Counted from the first letter of the stretch, positions 43,380 through 56,030 are shown. The stretch: 64,000 bases of DNA from Astropecten irregularis (GCA_963971285.1 OZ020258.1:10870614-10934613), one strand, 5' to 3'. Notes: generated from the letters alone by a model not told the origin. Made by a program: numbers and translations.

Positions 43380-45230
43380 CCCATTTTGTTTTGTTGTGTT
43401 TGGTTTATTTCTTTTCCAAAATGAGGAGGAAACATTTAAAATTTGAAACATTCTCAGCTAGTTTTCCAAACAGTTTTACATATTTGAAGTTTGTACACTA
43501 TATCTCCTTTTCACAAACTAAAACAAATTCATAGTTTAAAAATGCTGTAAAATACAGAATCCTATTTAATGAATTATAATTCGCAAAATGATTGAAAAAA
43601 AAAAGTTATCACTGAAGAAATCTACCCTCAAATGAGGTGTCTGGCTTGTTTGATACATTCCGCAACTTCCATCTCTGTGGCCCTAGTTCAAATCCCACTT
43701 GGGGCCGGACCCTCCATGATTTATCTTTCGAAGCGTTTTAATACTTTCCACCTCTGAAAACATTTCTACATTTTTCCTTCTTATTCCTCTTCAATATCAC
43801 ATCTCCAGTAAAACTGAGAAATCCTTGGTCTCTTCACCAGAAATTCATAAATGATAATGAATAATTTGTATTAAAAATGAAAAACTTATTACGAAAAAAA
43901 CTTAGGATTGAAGTTAACCCAAACCAAGATGTATATTAAACTATTAGAGAGGCAATGTTTTCATTATGTGACCGGTGCCCACACAGCTGGTTACCCCGGA
44001 CTGCAATAATAATCACCCCTGCACACATGGTCCGCGGTCACACACTAGAAAGAATGCCTTGCACATATAAGGTATTGGGGGAGCATACTGTGCATACGAT
44101 ATAACCTGACAGGATAGGAGGGGACCGTTGAAGTGACATATGTGTGTGTAGGCTATATGCTGGGCACCGGCTATTTTTAGCCTCGAGGATCACTTAAGGC
44201 AGATGACAGCGTCTGAGCGTGCTTCATGACCCAGGAGATATTCAATTATTCCTAAGCAATAAAAACATCTGTCTCTCAAAACAACAAACAAAACAACAAA
44301 TAGTGAAAAGGTAAATAACTCTGCCAGTGTACGTACTTTAAAAGAATTGGTGCAACATGTCCATGCTAACGTTTAACATGTTGAGATTCATATACCAAGC
44401 CTAATATGGAGTTTTTGTTATCTATGAAAAACAAACAAACAGACAACAACAACAACAAAACAATAACTTCAACAAATAGTGTTCACTGTTCAGTCGTCGA
44501 AGTATCAAATTTGTCCGCTTCTATTTCTCTTAAACCCAATCTCTCTCTCTCTCTAAAGCTAGGACTGACATTTAAAAACAAAATATATTATTTCTACTTT
44601 CTTCAAGAGTTTCTTCATATCATATTCTAACAAATAATTCACTGATGTCAAAAATATTCTGTCAGGAGAGAATGATGAATCCAAAGTGAATGATGCAAAT
44701 TCAATTCGAGCATCTGAGCCTGTCCGATAGGCCGACTTCATTACTTAACATTTGTTTTGCACAGCCTAAAGATGCGGTTGCCACGTAATGCGATTTGTGG
44801 CAAGCTCAGTCTTGTCGTGACAACATCCGGTGTGAGACAAAAATATCTGATGCCGCTCGATCTGTCCTATACTAAACCCACGTTATGAATTGCAACATCG
44901 AAATTCCCCGTTATAACTCAGACCTAAATCAAGTTAGAACGTCGGTTATTGTTTCAGACATTATGTGTATTCACTCTGCCAATAATAAGCCATCAACTGC
45001 ATTTTGTTTGAACGTGTTATGTATGAATTAATGCATCTAGTCAGTCTGGGCGTAACCTATAGAGGGCGCTATTCATTAGCTGTAAAACGGATTAATCAGG
45101 CGACATATCAGGCGACATATTGCGCCAATAAGAGCGTATCGGGGATCGGTGGTCAAGCGTAACCGGTCCCTAACGATGAATCATGAGCCCTGATGCATTG
45201 CCAAATTTACACGTGCGTGCGCACGTTCCG
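43380..45230. other. Non-coding stretch with a MEF2-type site and microsatellites
   Basis: A B-box-like AGTTCAAATCCC occurs at about 43,688. CTATTTTTAG (MEF2-type) lies at 44,171-44,180, with CACAGCTGG and ACATATAAGG upstream. AAC repeats lie near 44,441 and a CT run near 44,541. No exon recognised. Confidence 0.4.
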
Positions 45231-45231
45231 C

Positions 45232-45618
45232 TTAAAGGGAGCATATAGGATTTGCAAGGCATCCAAAAAAAGAATTATTGAGTTTGAAACAGAAAATGGA
45301 CTCAACAGTTCGTAAACAGTTCAAACAGTCACCATGGGAAATCTTGGCTCATCAGATGCTGGGTTTTTCAAGGAAATCAAGATTTAGTGTCTTTTTCCAA
45401 CGAGCGTTCGTCCCAACGATTTTTGGAACAAACATAAAGTAAACTATTCTTCATGTTTTATAAGAAAAATCAAGTCGGGTTTTCGCTATTTTCTCGTGAC
45501 TCAGAGGTCTGATTGAGCTCAAATTTTCACAAGTTTACTATTTTATGTAAATGTTTGGTCAGACAAAGTACGAGTGCTGTCCTGTGACCTTTACCAATCA
45601 TGTATTGTACCTTTAAGG
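45232..45618. mobile_element. MITE with TTAAAGGGAGCATATAGGAT ends
   Basis: Left TTAAAGGGAGCATATAGGAT, right CCAATCATGTATTGTACCTT then TAA. About 385 bp. It shares its right half with the fragment at 31.8 kb and has the same TTAAAGG/CCTTTAA logic as R1. Confidence 0.65.
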
Positions 45619-46552
45619 ACATTTCTGCATTTTTGTTATCGCTATTAATGTGGCTTGGATCATTTTGCTCCTCGACGCATATAACCATAATCCCTACCGT
45701 CCCCTGTGGAATATCACCACAGTAGTAACAATTTCCATGTCCCTTACGTACTTTTCCATGCATTAGACCTGTGTGCTGAATAATATTACACTAAAAAGAA
45801 TGGTCTCACAATAACAACAATATTCCACGAAAAGAATATGTTTCGTAATTTGTTTTTTTGTGGGTGTAGCTGAAAACAATACAATCCCAGTGTTGTGTAA
45901 TTTGTTTGTTTTTTTGGAAAACAGTTCAAAACAACTTACATCATTGTCTATAAATAGGCCTACATTGTCAAAATGTATCACATTGGGAAAAAAAACACAA
46001 AAAAAAAAAAAAACAACATTGCATGAAGTTTAAAATTAGCAACTTCATGCATGTGCAACTTCATCCTATAAGCCACAGCAAAATTGCCATTCTGAAAAAT
46101 GGGATAATTTTAGGATATTTACGGGTAAATTCTCAGGTATAAGCCTGAGGGTATGGAATATATGCATTCGACTTCTCCACTGATCTAAATGTTTGCAGTA
46201 GTGATTTTTAACGTCTGTTCGAATAATGATTCCTATTAAGTGGAATGAGGGGCAATGTTGACAGCCTGTCTGTTTAATAGGGCAAGATTGGCTGGACTAT
46301 TCTATTTTGAATCTCACATTAAAACAAATCTGAAAATAACCTGATATAGATCTATAAAATGCCCGCAAATCTCTGAAAAGTACAAAAGGAAAAAGAAAAG
46401 AAAAATAGATGCACACATTAAGCTACATTAGTCTTTTTCTATTTGTAATTGATTTGTATTGTGATTTTTGTAAGAGACAATTTAAAGTCTAATAAATTTA
46501 AAATAATGGGGAAAAGACTGTATAAATATTATATTACTTGGGAGAGTGAAAC

Positions 46553-46622
46553 AAAATGCAATAATCCAGGAGTTGAACCAGAAACATCTGGATTAAGGCG
46601 CCAGTGCTCTACCATGTCTATT
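46553..46622 (-). other. tRNA-like fragment with B box
   Basis: On the minus strand: ATGGTAGAGCACTGGCGCCT, then TTCTGGTTCAACTCCTGGAT. GGTTCAACTCC fits a B box and GGTAGAGC the 3' half of a D-arm; the 5' end is cut off where the 21-bp array begins. Confidence 0.6.
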
Positions 46623-46639
46623 ATGAAAAGAGGAACCAA

Positions 46640-47235
46640 CAAACAGGGGCACCAAGGCAATGACCAGGGGCACCAAGGCAAAGACCAGGGGCACCAAGGC
46701 AATGACCAGGGGCACCAAGGCACTGACCAGGGGCACTGAGGCAATGACCAGGGGCACCGAGGCAATGACCAGGGGCACCAAGGCAATGACCAGATAGCAC
46801 CAAGGCAATGACCAGGGGAACCAAGGCACTGACCAGGGGCACTGAGGCAATGACCAGGGGCACCAAGGCAAAGACCAAGGGCACCAAGGCAAAGACCAGG
46901 GGCACCAAGGCAATGACCAGGGGCACCAAGGCAATGACCAGATAGCACCAAGGCAATGACCAGGGGAACCAAGGCACTGACCAGGGGCACTGAGGCAATG
47001 ACCAGGGGCACCAAGGCAATGACCAGGGGCACCATGGCAATGACCAGGGGCACCAAGGCAATGACCAGGAGCACCAAGGCAATGACCAGGGACACCAAGG
47101 CAATGACCAAGAGCACCAAGGCAATGACCAGGGGCACCAAGGCAATGACCAAGAGCACCAAGGCAATGACCAGGGGCACCAAGGCAATGACCAGGGGCAC
47201 CAAGGCGATGACCAGGGGCACAAAAAGCCATGAAC
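46640..47235. repeat. 21-bp minisatellite, second array
   Basis: About 28 units of the same CACCAAGGCAATGACCAGGG+G as in the MIB1 intron at 36.7-38.2 kb, 8.4 kb away from it. A block containing GATAGCACCAAGGCAATGAC and GGAACCAAGGCACTGACC occurs twice (46,790 and 46,940). Confidence 0.95.
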
Positions 47236-48150
47236 AGGGGCATCAAGAGACAACAAAACACAGGCACATGGCAACATGGCAACATGGCAACTGCCTCTAA
47301 ACACTATGAAATCTAAACACCAAATAGGGTACTTCATCAAGCACACAAACCCAGACAAAATACTGCAGATCCAATCTCCATATATACATAAATGTAAATT
47401 CCACTTGATCCAAAGCCTCAAATAGGCCACACATACAATCCTCCACTGTCAACTTATACACATTCGTGGGCATGTACTATATTTATACAGTCTTGACTAT
47501 ATTTAGCCTGGCATCACACTCACAGCACTGACCGTCCTATATTTATTTTCGCCAGTTCCCTATTAAGGTATCGTCGTCGGTCCCGCAAGCACGGTGTGCA
47601 TGCGAAGAAACACACGTGGTACCACTCACGGCTGGCATGCCAAGCATTGCCATTACACAAGAGCACAGCTGAGACCTGGCAGTGATTGTTGTACAAGAAG
47701 GGAGGGGAGGGGGAGGGGTGGGGGAGGAAGAGGGGGGTGGGGGTAGTGTGGGACTTCAGAAACTACTCACGGTGAGTTCTTCATCCTTTTATGGGAATAC
47801 TGAGTATTGGTTTGATTGGGAAAAAAATCTGAACAGGATGGAAGAAACAAAGGACGCAGGTGGGGAAATTGTAGCGAAGAATGAGAAAGGATGAAGAGAT
47901 GGAAGATTTGAGGGACAACAAAAAAAGGAAAGGAAACCAGGAAATGACAAGATGGAGAAGTTTGAAGAGCCAAAAGATGCCATGTTTGTTTCGTCAGGGC
48001 TTCTGCTCACGACAGTTGGCCTTGGAATAGCCAAGAACAGCTATCAAAAACCTTCATTCTTCCGTCCCTCAAACACTAATTTTTTCCCAACTTTTTCAAG
48101 ATGAACAGCTTGAAGAAAGATCTCAGACTTTGCATGGTGACAATTGGTAT
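47236..48150. other. Non-coding, with G-rich tract at 47,699-47,752
   Basis: A purine tract with many runs of three to six G (GGGGAGGGGGAGGGGTGGGG) can form quadruplexes. CTATATTTAG (MEF2-type) lies at 47,497-47,506. No gene seen. Confidence 0.5.
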
Positions 48151-48275
48151 GTGGATCGGTTTGCGGTAACACCATGTAACGATCGTTCGTACTTTCGCAC
48201 TTCTATTTCATTCGCACTTCTTGTATTAAGGTCTCAATGTTTCGACTAGCCTGCTCTAGTCATCATCAGGATGAA
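48150..48275. repeat. Dispersed GTGCGAAAGTACGAACGA repeat, inverted copy
   Basis: GTGGATCGGTTTGCGGTAAC, TCGTTCGTACTTTCGCACTT, TTTCGACTAGCCTGCTCTAG. Confidence 0.75.
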
Positions 48276-48533
48276 CAGCTTGTTGAATTACATTTACAGA
48301 TTTTTTTATTTGGACACGTTTTTCATTATTTTTTTTAAACAATTACACATTTTTTAGCCAATTGCTTAACAGACCTTACAACATCTCATCTTGTTTGATA
48401 CTTCAGGACCATAGAAATGTCCACACACAAAAATATCCCCACAATCCTCAAGAGAAATCTACTTCAAGGTAAATATAGAAAAAATAATGATGGTTGAACA
48501 GGTATTAACTGTATTTAGATAAAAATTCACAAG

Positions 48534-48735
48534 TTAAAGGTAGTATCATACTTTGGTAGCATACTGAAACAAAAATCTTCACAGATTTACCTATAACAAT
48601 ATTCAATATAGGGTATAAAGATGGTGATGGCAGAAACATACCATTAAACTGAAATTCTGCATTTAGCCAGAAAAGAGTAAAACCAATGACCAAAAACAAT
48701 TTTGATGTTTTAAAGATAAAAAATAACGGTGAAAA
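48534..48735 (-). mobile_element. R1 MITE, right half missing
   Basis: Left TTAAAGGTAGTATCATACTT intact, then ACATACCATTAAACTG. It stops in an AT-rich run and abuts a fragment of the CATTTCGAAA family (48,772-48,876). Confidence 0.75.
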
Positions 48736-48771
48736 GATTATAAAATATAATATATAAATATATATATGAAA

Positions 48772-48876
48772 ACAGAGCTTCAGCTTCAATGAAAAAGCAC
48801 AACCTATATTTTCAGCATATGGATACATGTATTAGAGATATGACAAAGCCTGAGCCGAGCTTTGAGAAAGGCCCTA
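48772..48876. repeat. CATTTCGAAA-family MITE fragment
   Basis: CAGAGCTTCAGCTTCAATGA, CCTATATTTTCAGCATATGG, GAGCTTTGAGAAAGGCCC. Confidence 0.65.
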
Positions 48877-49004
48877 CAGCTGGAAAACAGATTCATTGCA
48901 GTATGTGTACAAATGTACATCATGGCAATATCTTAATATAGCTTGACATATACAATGTGTACTGTGAATCTGGGATGCCTATAGCCTGTGGGTCATTTCA
49001 TAAC

Positions 49005-49115
49005 AAAACACGTTAGCCTTTGAGAAAGATCCTGCTAGGATCAAAACGCATCAGGCCATCCTAACTCTAAGAATTTGATATATTTCAGGTCATTTGGGCT
49101 GATGAGCAGTTTGCA
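49005..49115. repeat. Dispersed repeat with GATCCTGCTAGGATC
   Basis: GAGAAAGATCCTGCTAGGAT, then CATCAGGCCATCCTAACTCT and GCTGATGAGCAGTTTGCAG. Related stretches: 18,690-18,760, 28,160-28,300, 41,125-41,205 and 53,925-54,055. GATCCTGCTAGGATC is itself a near-palindrome. Confidence 0.65.
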
Positions 49116-49458
49116 GCACAAAAGATGTGAGATGATTTGTGACAATATTTGGCCAAAATTGGCACAAAAAAAAAATAAATTAAAAAAAAATTCAAATAAC
49201 AAAAGATAAAAAACAGAAATAAACAGTCCATGACTATTTCAACATCAGAAACATGGAACTTTGAGAATTTCTTCATTTCAGATGTAATGCAAGTATTAAA
49301 GTGACATTTCTCCTAACCAATTCGTAGAGGTGACTTTTCTCACTATCAAGAAGGACTGAAATGTCTATCCAGAGAATCTTTAAAGTGAATTTCCTAAGGT
49401 CGCAACAAATGGAGGGCGCATTAATTAAATTATCCTCATCCAATCAGAGTTAGCACCT

Positions 49459-49810
49459 TAAAGGAAGTATCACACTTTGGTAAGAAACCAAAACAGACAT
49501 TTTCACAGATTTAAGTATAACTTACAGGGTATGAAGATGGTGGTGGTAGAAACATACCGTTAATTCTTTTCTGCTGAAATGGTGTATTTATCCAGATATT
49601 AGTAAAACAACGACCGAAAATCTTTTTGATCTTTTAAAAGATCAAAAATAAAAGAGAAAAGACTTAAGAAATACTGTGGCCGTTTTTCTCAAAAAGTGGG
49701 CACCGTATGGGACTGAAATTTTCACAGATGACTGTTACTGTATCGGTCTTGATGTTTTTGCCCATGAATCTGCATTTCTTTAATAAAAACCAAAGTATGA
49801 TATTACCTTT
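49459..49810 (-). mobile_element. R1 MITE, complete with TTAA flanks
   Basis: Left TTAAAGGAAGTATCACACTT, right CCAAAGTATGATATTACCTT then TAA. It contains the perfect palindrome TTGATCTTTTAAAAGATCAA. Confidence 0.85.
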
Positions 49811-49819
49811 AAACCGTCC

Positions 49820-50985
49820 CTGAACTGAGGGTATTATGCAACCATTTGTAGGCCGTATAAATTCAATGGAATATTCATGCTCACAGGATCGAGGAACGCT
49901 GCCGCGATGGGCTATTATAGTTTATATTCCGTTGTGAATTGTAATTTCCGAGTAACTAATCCTCGTAGCTGCATTTGTATAGTTCCAAGAAAAGACAACA
50001 AAAAACAGTGCATGCGGAGGGCATTCAGGGCAATTTCCAACAAATTATGCAGATTTTTTTTAGAGAGGAAATGAAAATGGTGAAGAATTAAGAATTGGGT
50101 GAAGTTAATTGCCCGAAGGACCTCAAAACTGGTCTGCAATATGAATGACAAGACTGCAGTCGAAGTATAAATCTCGTTTATCGATCGTACCGTGACCTGC
50201 AAGATCAGAACGGGTCCATTCTAGCCTATGGTTAGTGTCCTCTTAGCATATAAACATGAGGGTATAAAATTACTGTCTTGTATTATTAAATTCATCATGA
50301 TTTAATTTGAAACTTGAATTTTTGTTTTCAAATCTACTTTTGGAAACAAAGACTTAGAATGGTTTAAATCAAAAATCTTTTATTTATTTTTTCCACGAGA
50401 TGATAAATAAACAAGTACTGAACAAAGATGAATTATTTAATAATTCTTATTCTGCATGGAAAGAAAATGAACTATTTATCAAGCTTCGAAACGACAAACT
50501 AAAGACATAAATGGAGATGAGCATAAATTAAACTGCTATTTTAATTAGGGATACACAGCGATAAATGCAGTTAGAAACTGTGTGTAATAATACGCATGCA
50601 CATGGCATGCTTTGCTTAATTTCTTGAAGAAAAGGGCACCAAATTAAGAAATAATTCCTGACGGCCTGAGCAGAAGATGAGATGGGAAGACTTAGTGTAC
50701 GGAGAGGAGTACTAGTGGTGAGACTGTACTGCACTGCTAGTGATAAATCATTGAGTGTGGTTGTATGCCGTGTGAATGAGTAAGAGAGAGTCCCGTGGCT
50801 TGATGTACAAGTACAAGGAGGGGACAGGTAGCATCGTGTAGTAACAGCAATCACATCGGATGGCTACTTGCTAACAACGGTCGGAACATGGGATGAGACG
50901 AGACCACGAGCTACGGCCGGATAGTCACCCCATCTTCCCCCCACCCCTCCTCCTTGCCCCCCATCCTTCCCTCCACGATCCATGT
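49820..50985. other. Unassigned sequence
   Basis: AT-rich to about 50,520, GC-richer afterwards with CCCC-rich pyrimidine stretches (50,930-50,975). Small open frames only. Confidence 0.4.
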
Positions 50986-51084
50986 AGAAGATGCTATCAC
51001 CTACACGGACAAATGGAGACACCCTTGCTATTTAGTATAAAAAACCTCGAGCATTGACACTGATATGCTCCCCGGTTAATAACG

Positions 51085-51215
51085 ACGGCCAATCACGGCG
51101 CGGCATCCCGGCCGTGGCTAAAAATAGAACACTCACTGGGCAATCAGGAACTCCGGGCCCTGGGCACGGCTATATATAGCATCGGGATGACTATTTTTGG
51201 ATCAGCAGAGTCAAC
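51085..51215 (+). promoter_or_regulatory. Candidate core promoter (CCAAT, MEF2-type, TATA, CArG-like)
   Basis: In order: CCAAT at 51,089-51,093, CTAAAAATAG (MEF2-type) at 51,118-51,127, CTATATATAG (TATA) at 51,170-51,179, CTATTTTTGG (CArG-like) at 51,191-51,200. The spacing of CCAAT about 110 bp and TATA about 30 bp before a start near 51,205 fits a metazoan promoter. A pyrimidine-rich leader (CTCTCTCCGTCGTCTCTCGC) follows. No coding exon was found downstream, so this stays a candidate. Confidence 0.4.
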
Positions 51216-51339
51216 ACACACCTATATTATCTCTCTCCGTCGTCTCTCGCACTCGGGTGATCGGTGGGGGCAATGAGTACTATACTGTGCCGTTATGTGT
51301 GCTGGTGGCCGATCATATAATACAAACGGTGGTTGTTGA

Positions 51340-52250
51340 AGGGGGGTACCTCATGGATCATGAGGTGGTTGTATGACAAAATAAAAGGGGGGGATGGGAG
51401 GGGGAGGGGTTAACACCCCCCACCACCAGTGGCTACCTGCTGTCAGACCAAACTGCACGTGGAGAAGATGACTGACTCGGATGTTTATACCAGGGTGGAT
51501 GCGGAATAGCACGGTATGATTTTCATTACCACCTTGCATCAAGTGCTCGGCTACGTCTCAGTACGGATGATGTACATGCATGACCGGATTCTTATTTATT
51601 CCTTATTCCTTCTCTTATTATTATTATTATTTTTTTTTAGTCTTTGACAGAGCTTGCTGTTTATGGGAGTTTTTAGGGTTTTTATTTGGGGAGGTGGGTT
51701 GGGGTGAGGTCTCATTGAGGAATGATGGTTTGTTTTCTTCGTTTGCGATGCTTTACTGTCCAATCGGACTTATGGACTAAACAGAGTCGTCACTTCTAGC
51801 AACGTATCGTCCGTCGTCAAATGTAGGATTACAATACCAAAAAGAGGCACACATATTCATTGTGCAATATGCTACACTAACGAGGTAAGTTTCAATATGT
51901 TTGTTCTGGTTAGATAATTCAAGGATCTTCGGCTTTTTATCTTTTAGTTTTGTTCCCGAATTAACTAAAAATGTGGGATTCTTTGGCACCAAGTCCAAAG
52001 TCTACGACAAAAATGGTCATAATCTAATTCTGCCATTAATCAAACACAGCCATAATTTGTTAATTCTAATAATGATGACAAATTATGCCAACTGATAACA
52101 AGAAATAGATTTCACAAGCGTCATAATTATTTACACGATTGGTGTACACAAACAATTATGCTATATTAATCCTTGTATTATTTTCGTAATTCATATCTTC
52201 TTAACATAAGCAGTAACTTTAAATACACAGTGCATCAGACAGAACCATAT
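51340..52250. other. Unassigned sequence with G-run at 51,387-51,409
   Basis: GGGGGGGATGGGAGGGGGAG forms four G-runs with 1-2 base loops, a strong quadruplex candidate, followed by a C-run that can pair with it. No gene recognised. Confidence 0.5.
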
Positions 52251-52252
52251 AA

Positions 52253-52362
52253 GGGCCTGTTTGTTTATGACGAATCCTGCGGATCCGGATCCCATTTTAG
52301 CGTACCCTGCATAGGAGGTGGATCCCAAAATATCAGATCCTTTGCGTGAAACAAACAGGCCC
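52253..52362. mobile_element. GGGCCTGTTTGTTT MITE, complete, TAA flanks
   Basis: Left GGGCCTGTTTGTTTATGACG, right GTGAAACAAACAGGCCC, flanked by TAA on both sides. A 3-bp TAA duplication with GGGCC ends fits PIF/Harbinger-type elements. Confidence 0.8.
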
Positions 52363-52365
52363 TAA

Positions 52366-53755
52366 TTTTCTACAATTATGTAAACGTCTGACTTGTTTTG
52401 TATCGAGCCGTCTCCCACTAAGACAAATATTTTTCCGTCATTATTATCATTATTAGGGTTTCTTATCCGAGCCATCGCCAAGGCAACGGTGGCAAAAGGC
52501 TTCTTATTTTGGGACAATTATCATATTGGGATGAAACCTCAAGAACTGTAATTGCATCTGTTCTTATGGGGTTTCTTCGTGATCGTACAGCATGCAATGC
52601 TGTTATGTACTTTCCTGCATAGAGCTGGTGATAAACACATTGACAACATTTGCATAAAGCACACAAAAAAAGCATATGCTAAATTTGGGTATATATTATA
52701 ATTATCATACCAAACTGAAGTGATTTTAATGGGTGTAGAACTGTACATGTACGTCTTAGCTGACCGCTGCTGTGTATATATATCATCAATAAGGACAGGT
52801 GGTCAAAATATATTAATTTGTCAGCCAGCCAAGAAAATGTGCTATTTTAGTAAGAAAATGTCATGCTTGGTGTCTTTGCCCCCTGATTGAAAATGCAAAT
52901 TAAATTAGATTATTCAAACCAAACTTGAAGGGGAAAAAAAATCATCAAGGAGAGAAAATTTGCAGCCAAAACATTGTGAAACAGGACATTGATTAAATGT
53001 TATTTATATATTTCAATCTAGACGCATGTAAATGCCCTTGAAACCTGACAAGATGTGGATAATGACGTTTCTCATCTCTGTTTAATGTAATTTGCCGTGC
53101 AGAATCACACGAGGGCGCCCTTTTCAATGAGAACGTAAATGCATGGGTCCGAGGAAAACTCATGCACGCATGAAGCACGTGGACATTCCAAATGGCAATA
53201 TGCATTGAAGGCCGATAATATGGAATCATGTCGAACAGCATTCAAATTCAACATTTTTGATGAACACTATCTGTAGAGCTCTATGATTACATATTCCATT
53301 TCTTTTTAGTTTTGGTTTTGGTTTATAAATACATTTAACAATATCGTTGAATATTTATGAAACATTGCGTACAAATTGTAGTCATGTGTTTTTGTTTGGC
53401 ATTAATGGGTCTTCGTAGTTTCGGCCATCTTGGCTGACAAATACTTGGGCTAGCTGTGACCACATGTATAATGGCTACATCTGAGTTAACTAGTTTTGCC
53501 AACTACCAGTGATATCATTAATAACAACGTAGGGGTTGCCATGCATCATAAGTTCTACGATTGATAGTAAGTTGATGAGTTTGGTGAAATCGACCCCAAG
53601 TCACTGATAGGGTAGCTGTTCTTTCGACATTTCCTTAATCCTTTGCCCTTTGATTGTCAAAGATTTGTTGCTTCAGAACTCTATTATTAAAACCAAAGGC
53701 CTCCATTATTAATGCCTACTACTCAAAAAAAGGAATGAATAAAATTATAATTGGT
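52366..53755. other. Unassigned sequence
   Basis: AT-rich. The stretch 53,300-53,600 resembles old decayed copies of xxGGCCxxTTTCA-type MITEs (it ends GGTGAAATCGACCCC). No gene seen. Confidence 0.4.
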
Positions 53756-53759
53756 ATTA

Positions 53760-53906
53760 ATGGGAGACTTTGGAGAACCGGGCTTCAAGTCAACAGCGCA
53801 CGCGCAAGCATGCGCACGCAAAACAACGCGTGCATGCTCACAATTGTGCGCGCATACTCAGAGATAGTAAAAATTGACTTCAGTTGACGTCTCAAAAGTC
53901 TCCCAT
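53760..53906. mobile_element. 147-bp MITE with ATGGGAGACTTT ends
   Basis: Left ATGGGAGACTTTGGAGA, right TCTCAAAAGTCTCCCAT, with an inner inverted pair AAGTCAAC / TTGACTT. The centre has alternating purine-pyrimidine GCGCACGCGCAAGCATGCGC, a Z-DNA-type stretch. Confidence 0.75.
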
Positions 53907-54112
53907 TGCTTTGCTTGGAGTTAGGAAGGCCTGGCACGTATTGATCCTAGCAGGATCCTAGCTTTCTAGGATCCAAATGCGACAAGGCCCTCCTAACTCC
54001 AAGCGTTTGATAAATTTCAGTTCATTTTGGCTGATGAGCAGTTTATAGCAGTTAATTACTTGTATGAATTAAATTTAGTTTGTTTCTCGAAATGAAACCA
54101 TGGATACATGTA

Positions 54113-54361
54113 CCTCAAAGTGCCCAAGGCACTGTAGCTCGAAAGCCTGATGAAACCTATTATGGAAAGATGATGAGAAGAAGATACAGTTTAAGATGTG
54201 GGAACAGTCCTGGAGCACTACCCCAGCATATTCTGGGTAACCCCCTACAGACTAAGGTATAGGGACCAAAAGCCCACTCAACTTATGGACCGAGCAGGAC
54301 TCAAACCCAGGACCCCAGATGTGTAAGGCGAGTAAAGATCATTTATGCCAACCTGACTCCC
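54113..54361 (-). mobile_element. tRNA-derived SINE, copy 2
   Basis: Same body as 38,549-38,843: GTGCCCAAGGCACTGTAGCT, GATGATGAGAAGAAGATACA, ATATTCTGGGTAA, ending ATGCCAACCTGACTCCC. The B box is mutated (GGGTTTGAGTCC on the minus strand). Confidence 0.8.
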
Positions 54362-54364
54362 AAT

Positions 54365-55660
54365 ATGGGACCCGCAAAGCAGGACCCATGAAGTCACAAC
54401 TTTTGAAAAGGACTTTATCATCATTTCTGGGCTCTAATTCCCACCACTCCCCCCAAAAAATTATAATTTGTTTGTTGAAATAATAATTCACAAACACAGC
54501 GCAAATTTATATTTTGCAGTTGCCCAAGAACTTTGACATATTCTGTGAGCACTCTCCACACAATAATAGAAAAAGACTTGAATAATTAGATGCCTGTTTT
54601 AGAAATAACAGACCATTTATAAGCACATAGGGACAACTTGATATAGTGCCCGTCCTGTGCATTTATAGGCACTCTCTAATTACGACACTCAACGAGCAGA
54701 AACAATGACCGTTCAATACTCTAGTCATCCCACGATGCAATCACACACAAACCCAAAGACATGTATCCCGTATCTGTTCACCAGACTGCACGCAAATCAG
54801 ATTAACTGCGTGGGATATTTTTGCCCCACATCACTGGCACCAGTCTAATTTCATAATCATTTTTTGCCCCCATCTTCTTCTACTTCATCCCAAGCTGGCC
54901 ATCTTTAATAATAATAATAATAATACACTTTCCGATAAAGACAAGTTCTAAGGGAATCCTTTTAAGATGCTAGCTTGCGGATGAATTCTTAATATGCGAC
55001 AGGCCGGAAAGGTAGAAAAGAGAAAACCGCTCGTGCATGAAAAAAAAAAAGGAAAATGAATGCGGGCCTCCCTTGAATGTATTTTCAAGCCCATCACCTT
55101 TGTGTGTGTGTCTCCAGTGGCCCGAGCGAGCATTGTGAGGAATATCTCGTAACACTCCCGGAAATTTGAATAGATTGTCCGTGCAAGGTCACTTCGGATG
55201 CAAGATGCAGTCTGATATGAATATTCACGTTGCTGACATAATCAACCGTCTCGGTTCCGTGAATTGAAATGAACGCCCGATGAAATGTGCACAATGTTGT
55301 TTATTTGGACTCAAAATGTTATTCTGATCTGCTCTGAAGAGAAATCAATGTGTTTTTGAAAATCCACATCTTTCATTCCTCACGGTAATCGCTTCAAAGC
55401 TCTTTTTTCTTTATTTCCAAAGAACGTCAACGTGGAAAGCCAATACAGGTACAAGTACCATAATAAATCTTAGGGCATAAACATCTTTATTGCTTCTTTT
55501 AAACTGATGTTCCTTGCAAACACATGCGCAAACATGACGTCTCTTCCTCGCAAAAACAAATCCTTCTCTTCACAGACAAAAAGCGTCTCCATCAAATGAA
55601 AATTATGGAACCTTCTTTGTGTTTTCATTAGACTGATTGTAAGTTTAAATTTAAAGTCCT
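54365..55660. other. Unassigned sequence
   Basis: AAT microsatellite at about 54,907-54,925. No exon or repeat family recognised. Confidence 0.4.
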
Positions 55661-55667
55661 TTATCTT

Positions 55668-56030
55668 TATAGGTACGTACTTTGATAGCACGCCAAAACA
55701 GAAATCTCCACAGATTTACCTATAACTTTACTATAAAGATGGTGTAGAAACATACTGGTGGCTACAATTTTTCTTCCTAAAACGCTGTATTTTCCAGACA
55801 AAAGTGAAACCAACTGACCAAAAACAATATTGATCTTCTGAAGATACAAAATCCTGTGAAAAGATTTTAAAAATACTGTGGGTATTTTTCACTGTTTTCT
55901 CAAAAAGTGGGCACCGTATCGTATGGGACTGGGAATTTCACAGATGACTGTTACTGTATCTTTCTTGCTATTTTTGCCCATAAATCTGCATTTCTTTGAC
56001 AAAAGCCAAAGTATGAAAATTACCTTTAAA
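55668..56030 (-). mobile_element. R1 MITE, left end eroded
   Basis: GGTACGTACTTTGATAGCAC at the left, GCCAAAGTATGAAAATTACC then TTTAA at the right. Confidence 0.75.

Noticed and set aside
43600-43740. tRNA gene around AGTTCAAATCCC
   Set aside because: A B-box-like word is present but no A box or cloverleaf could be fitted.
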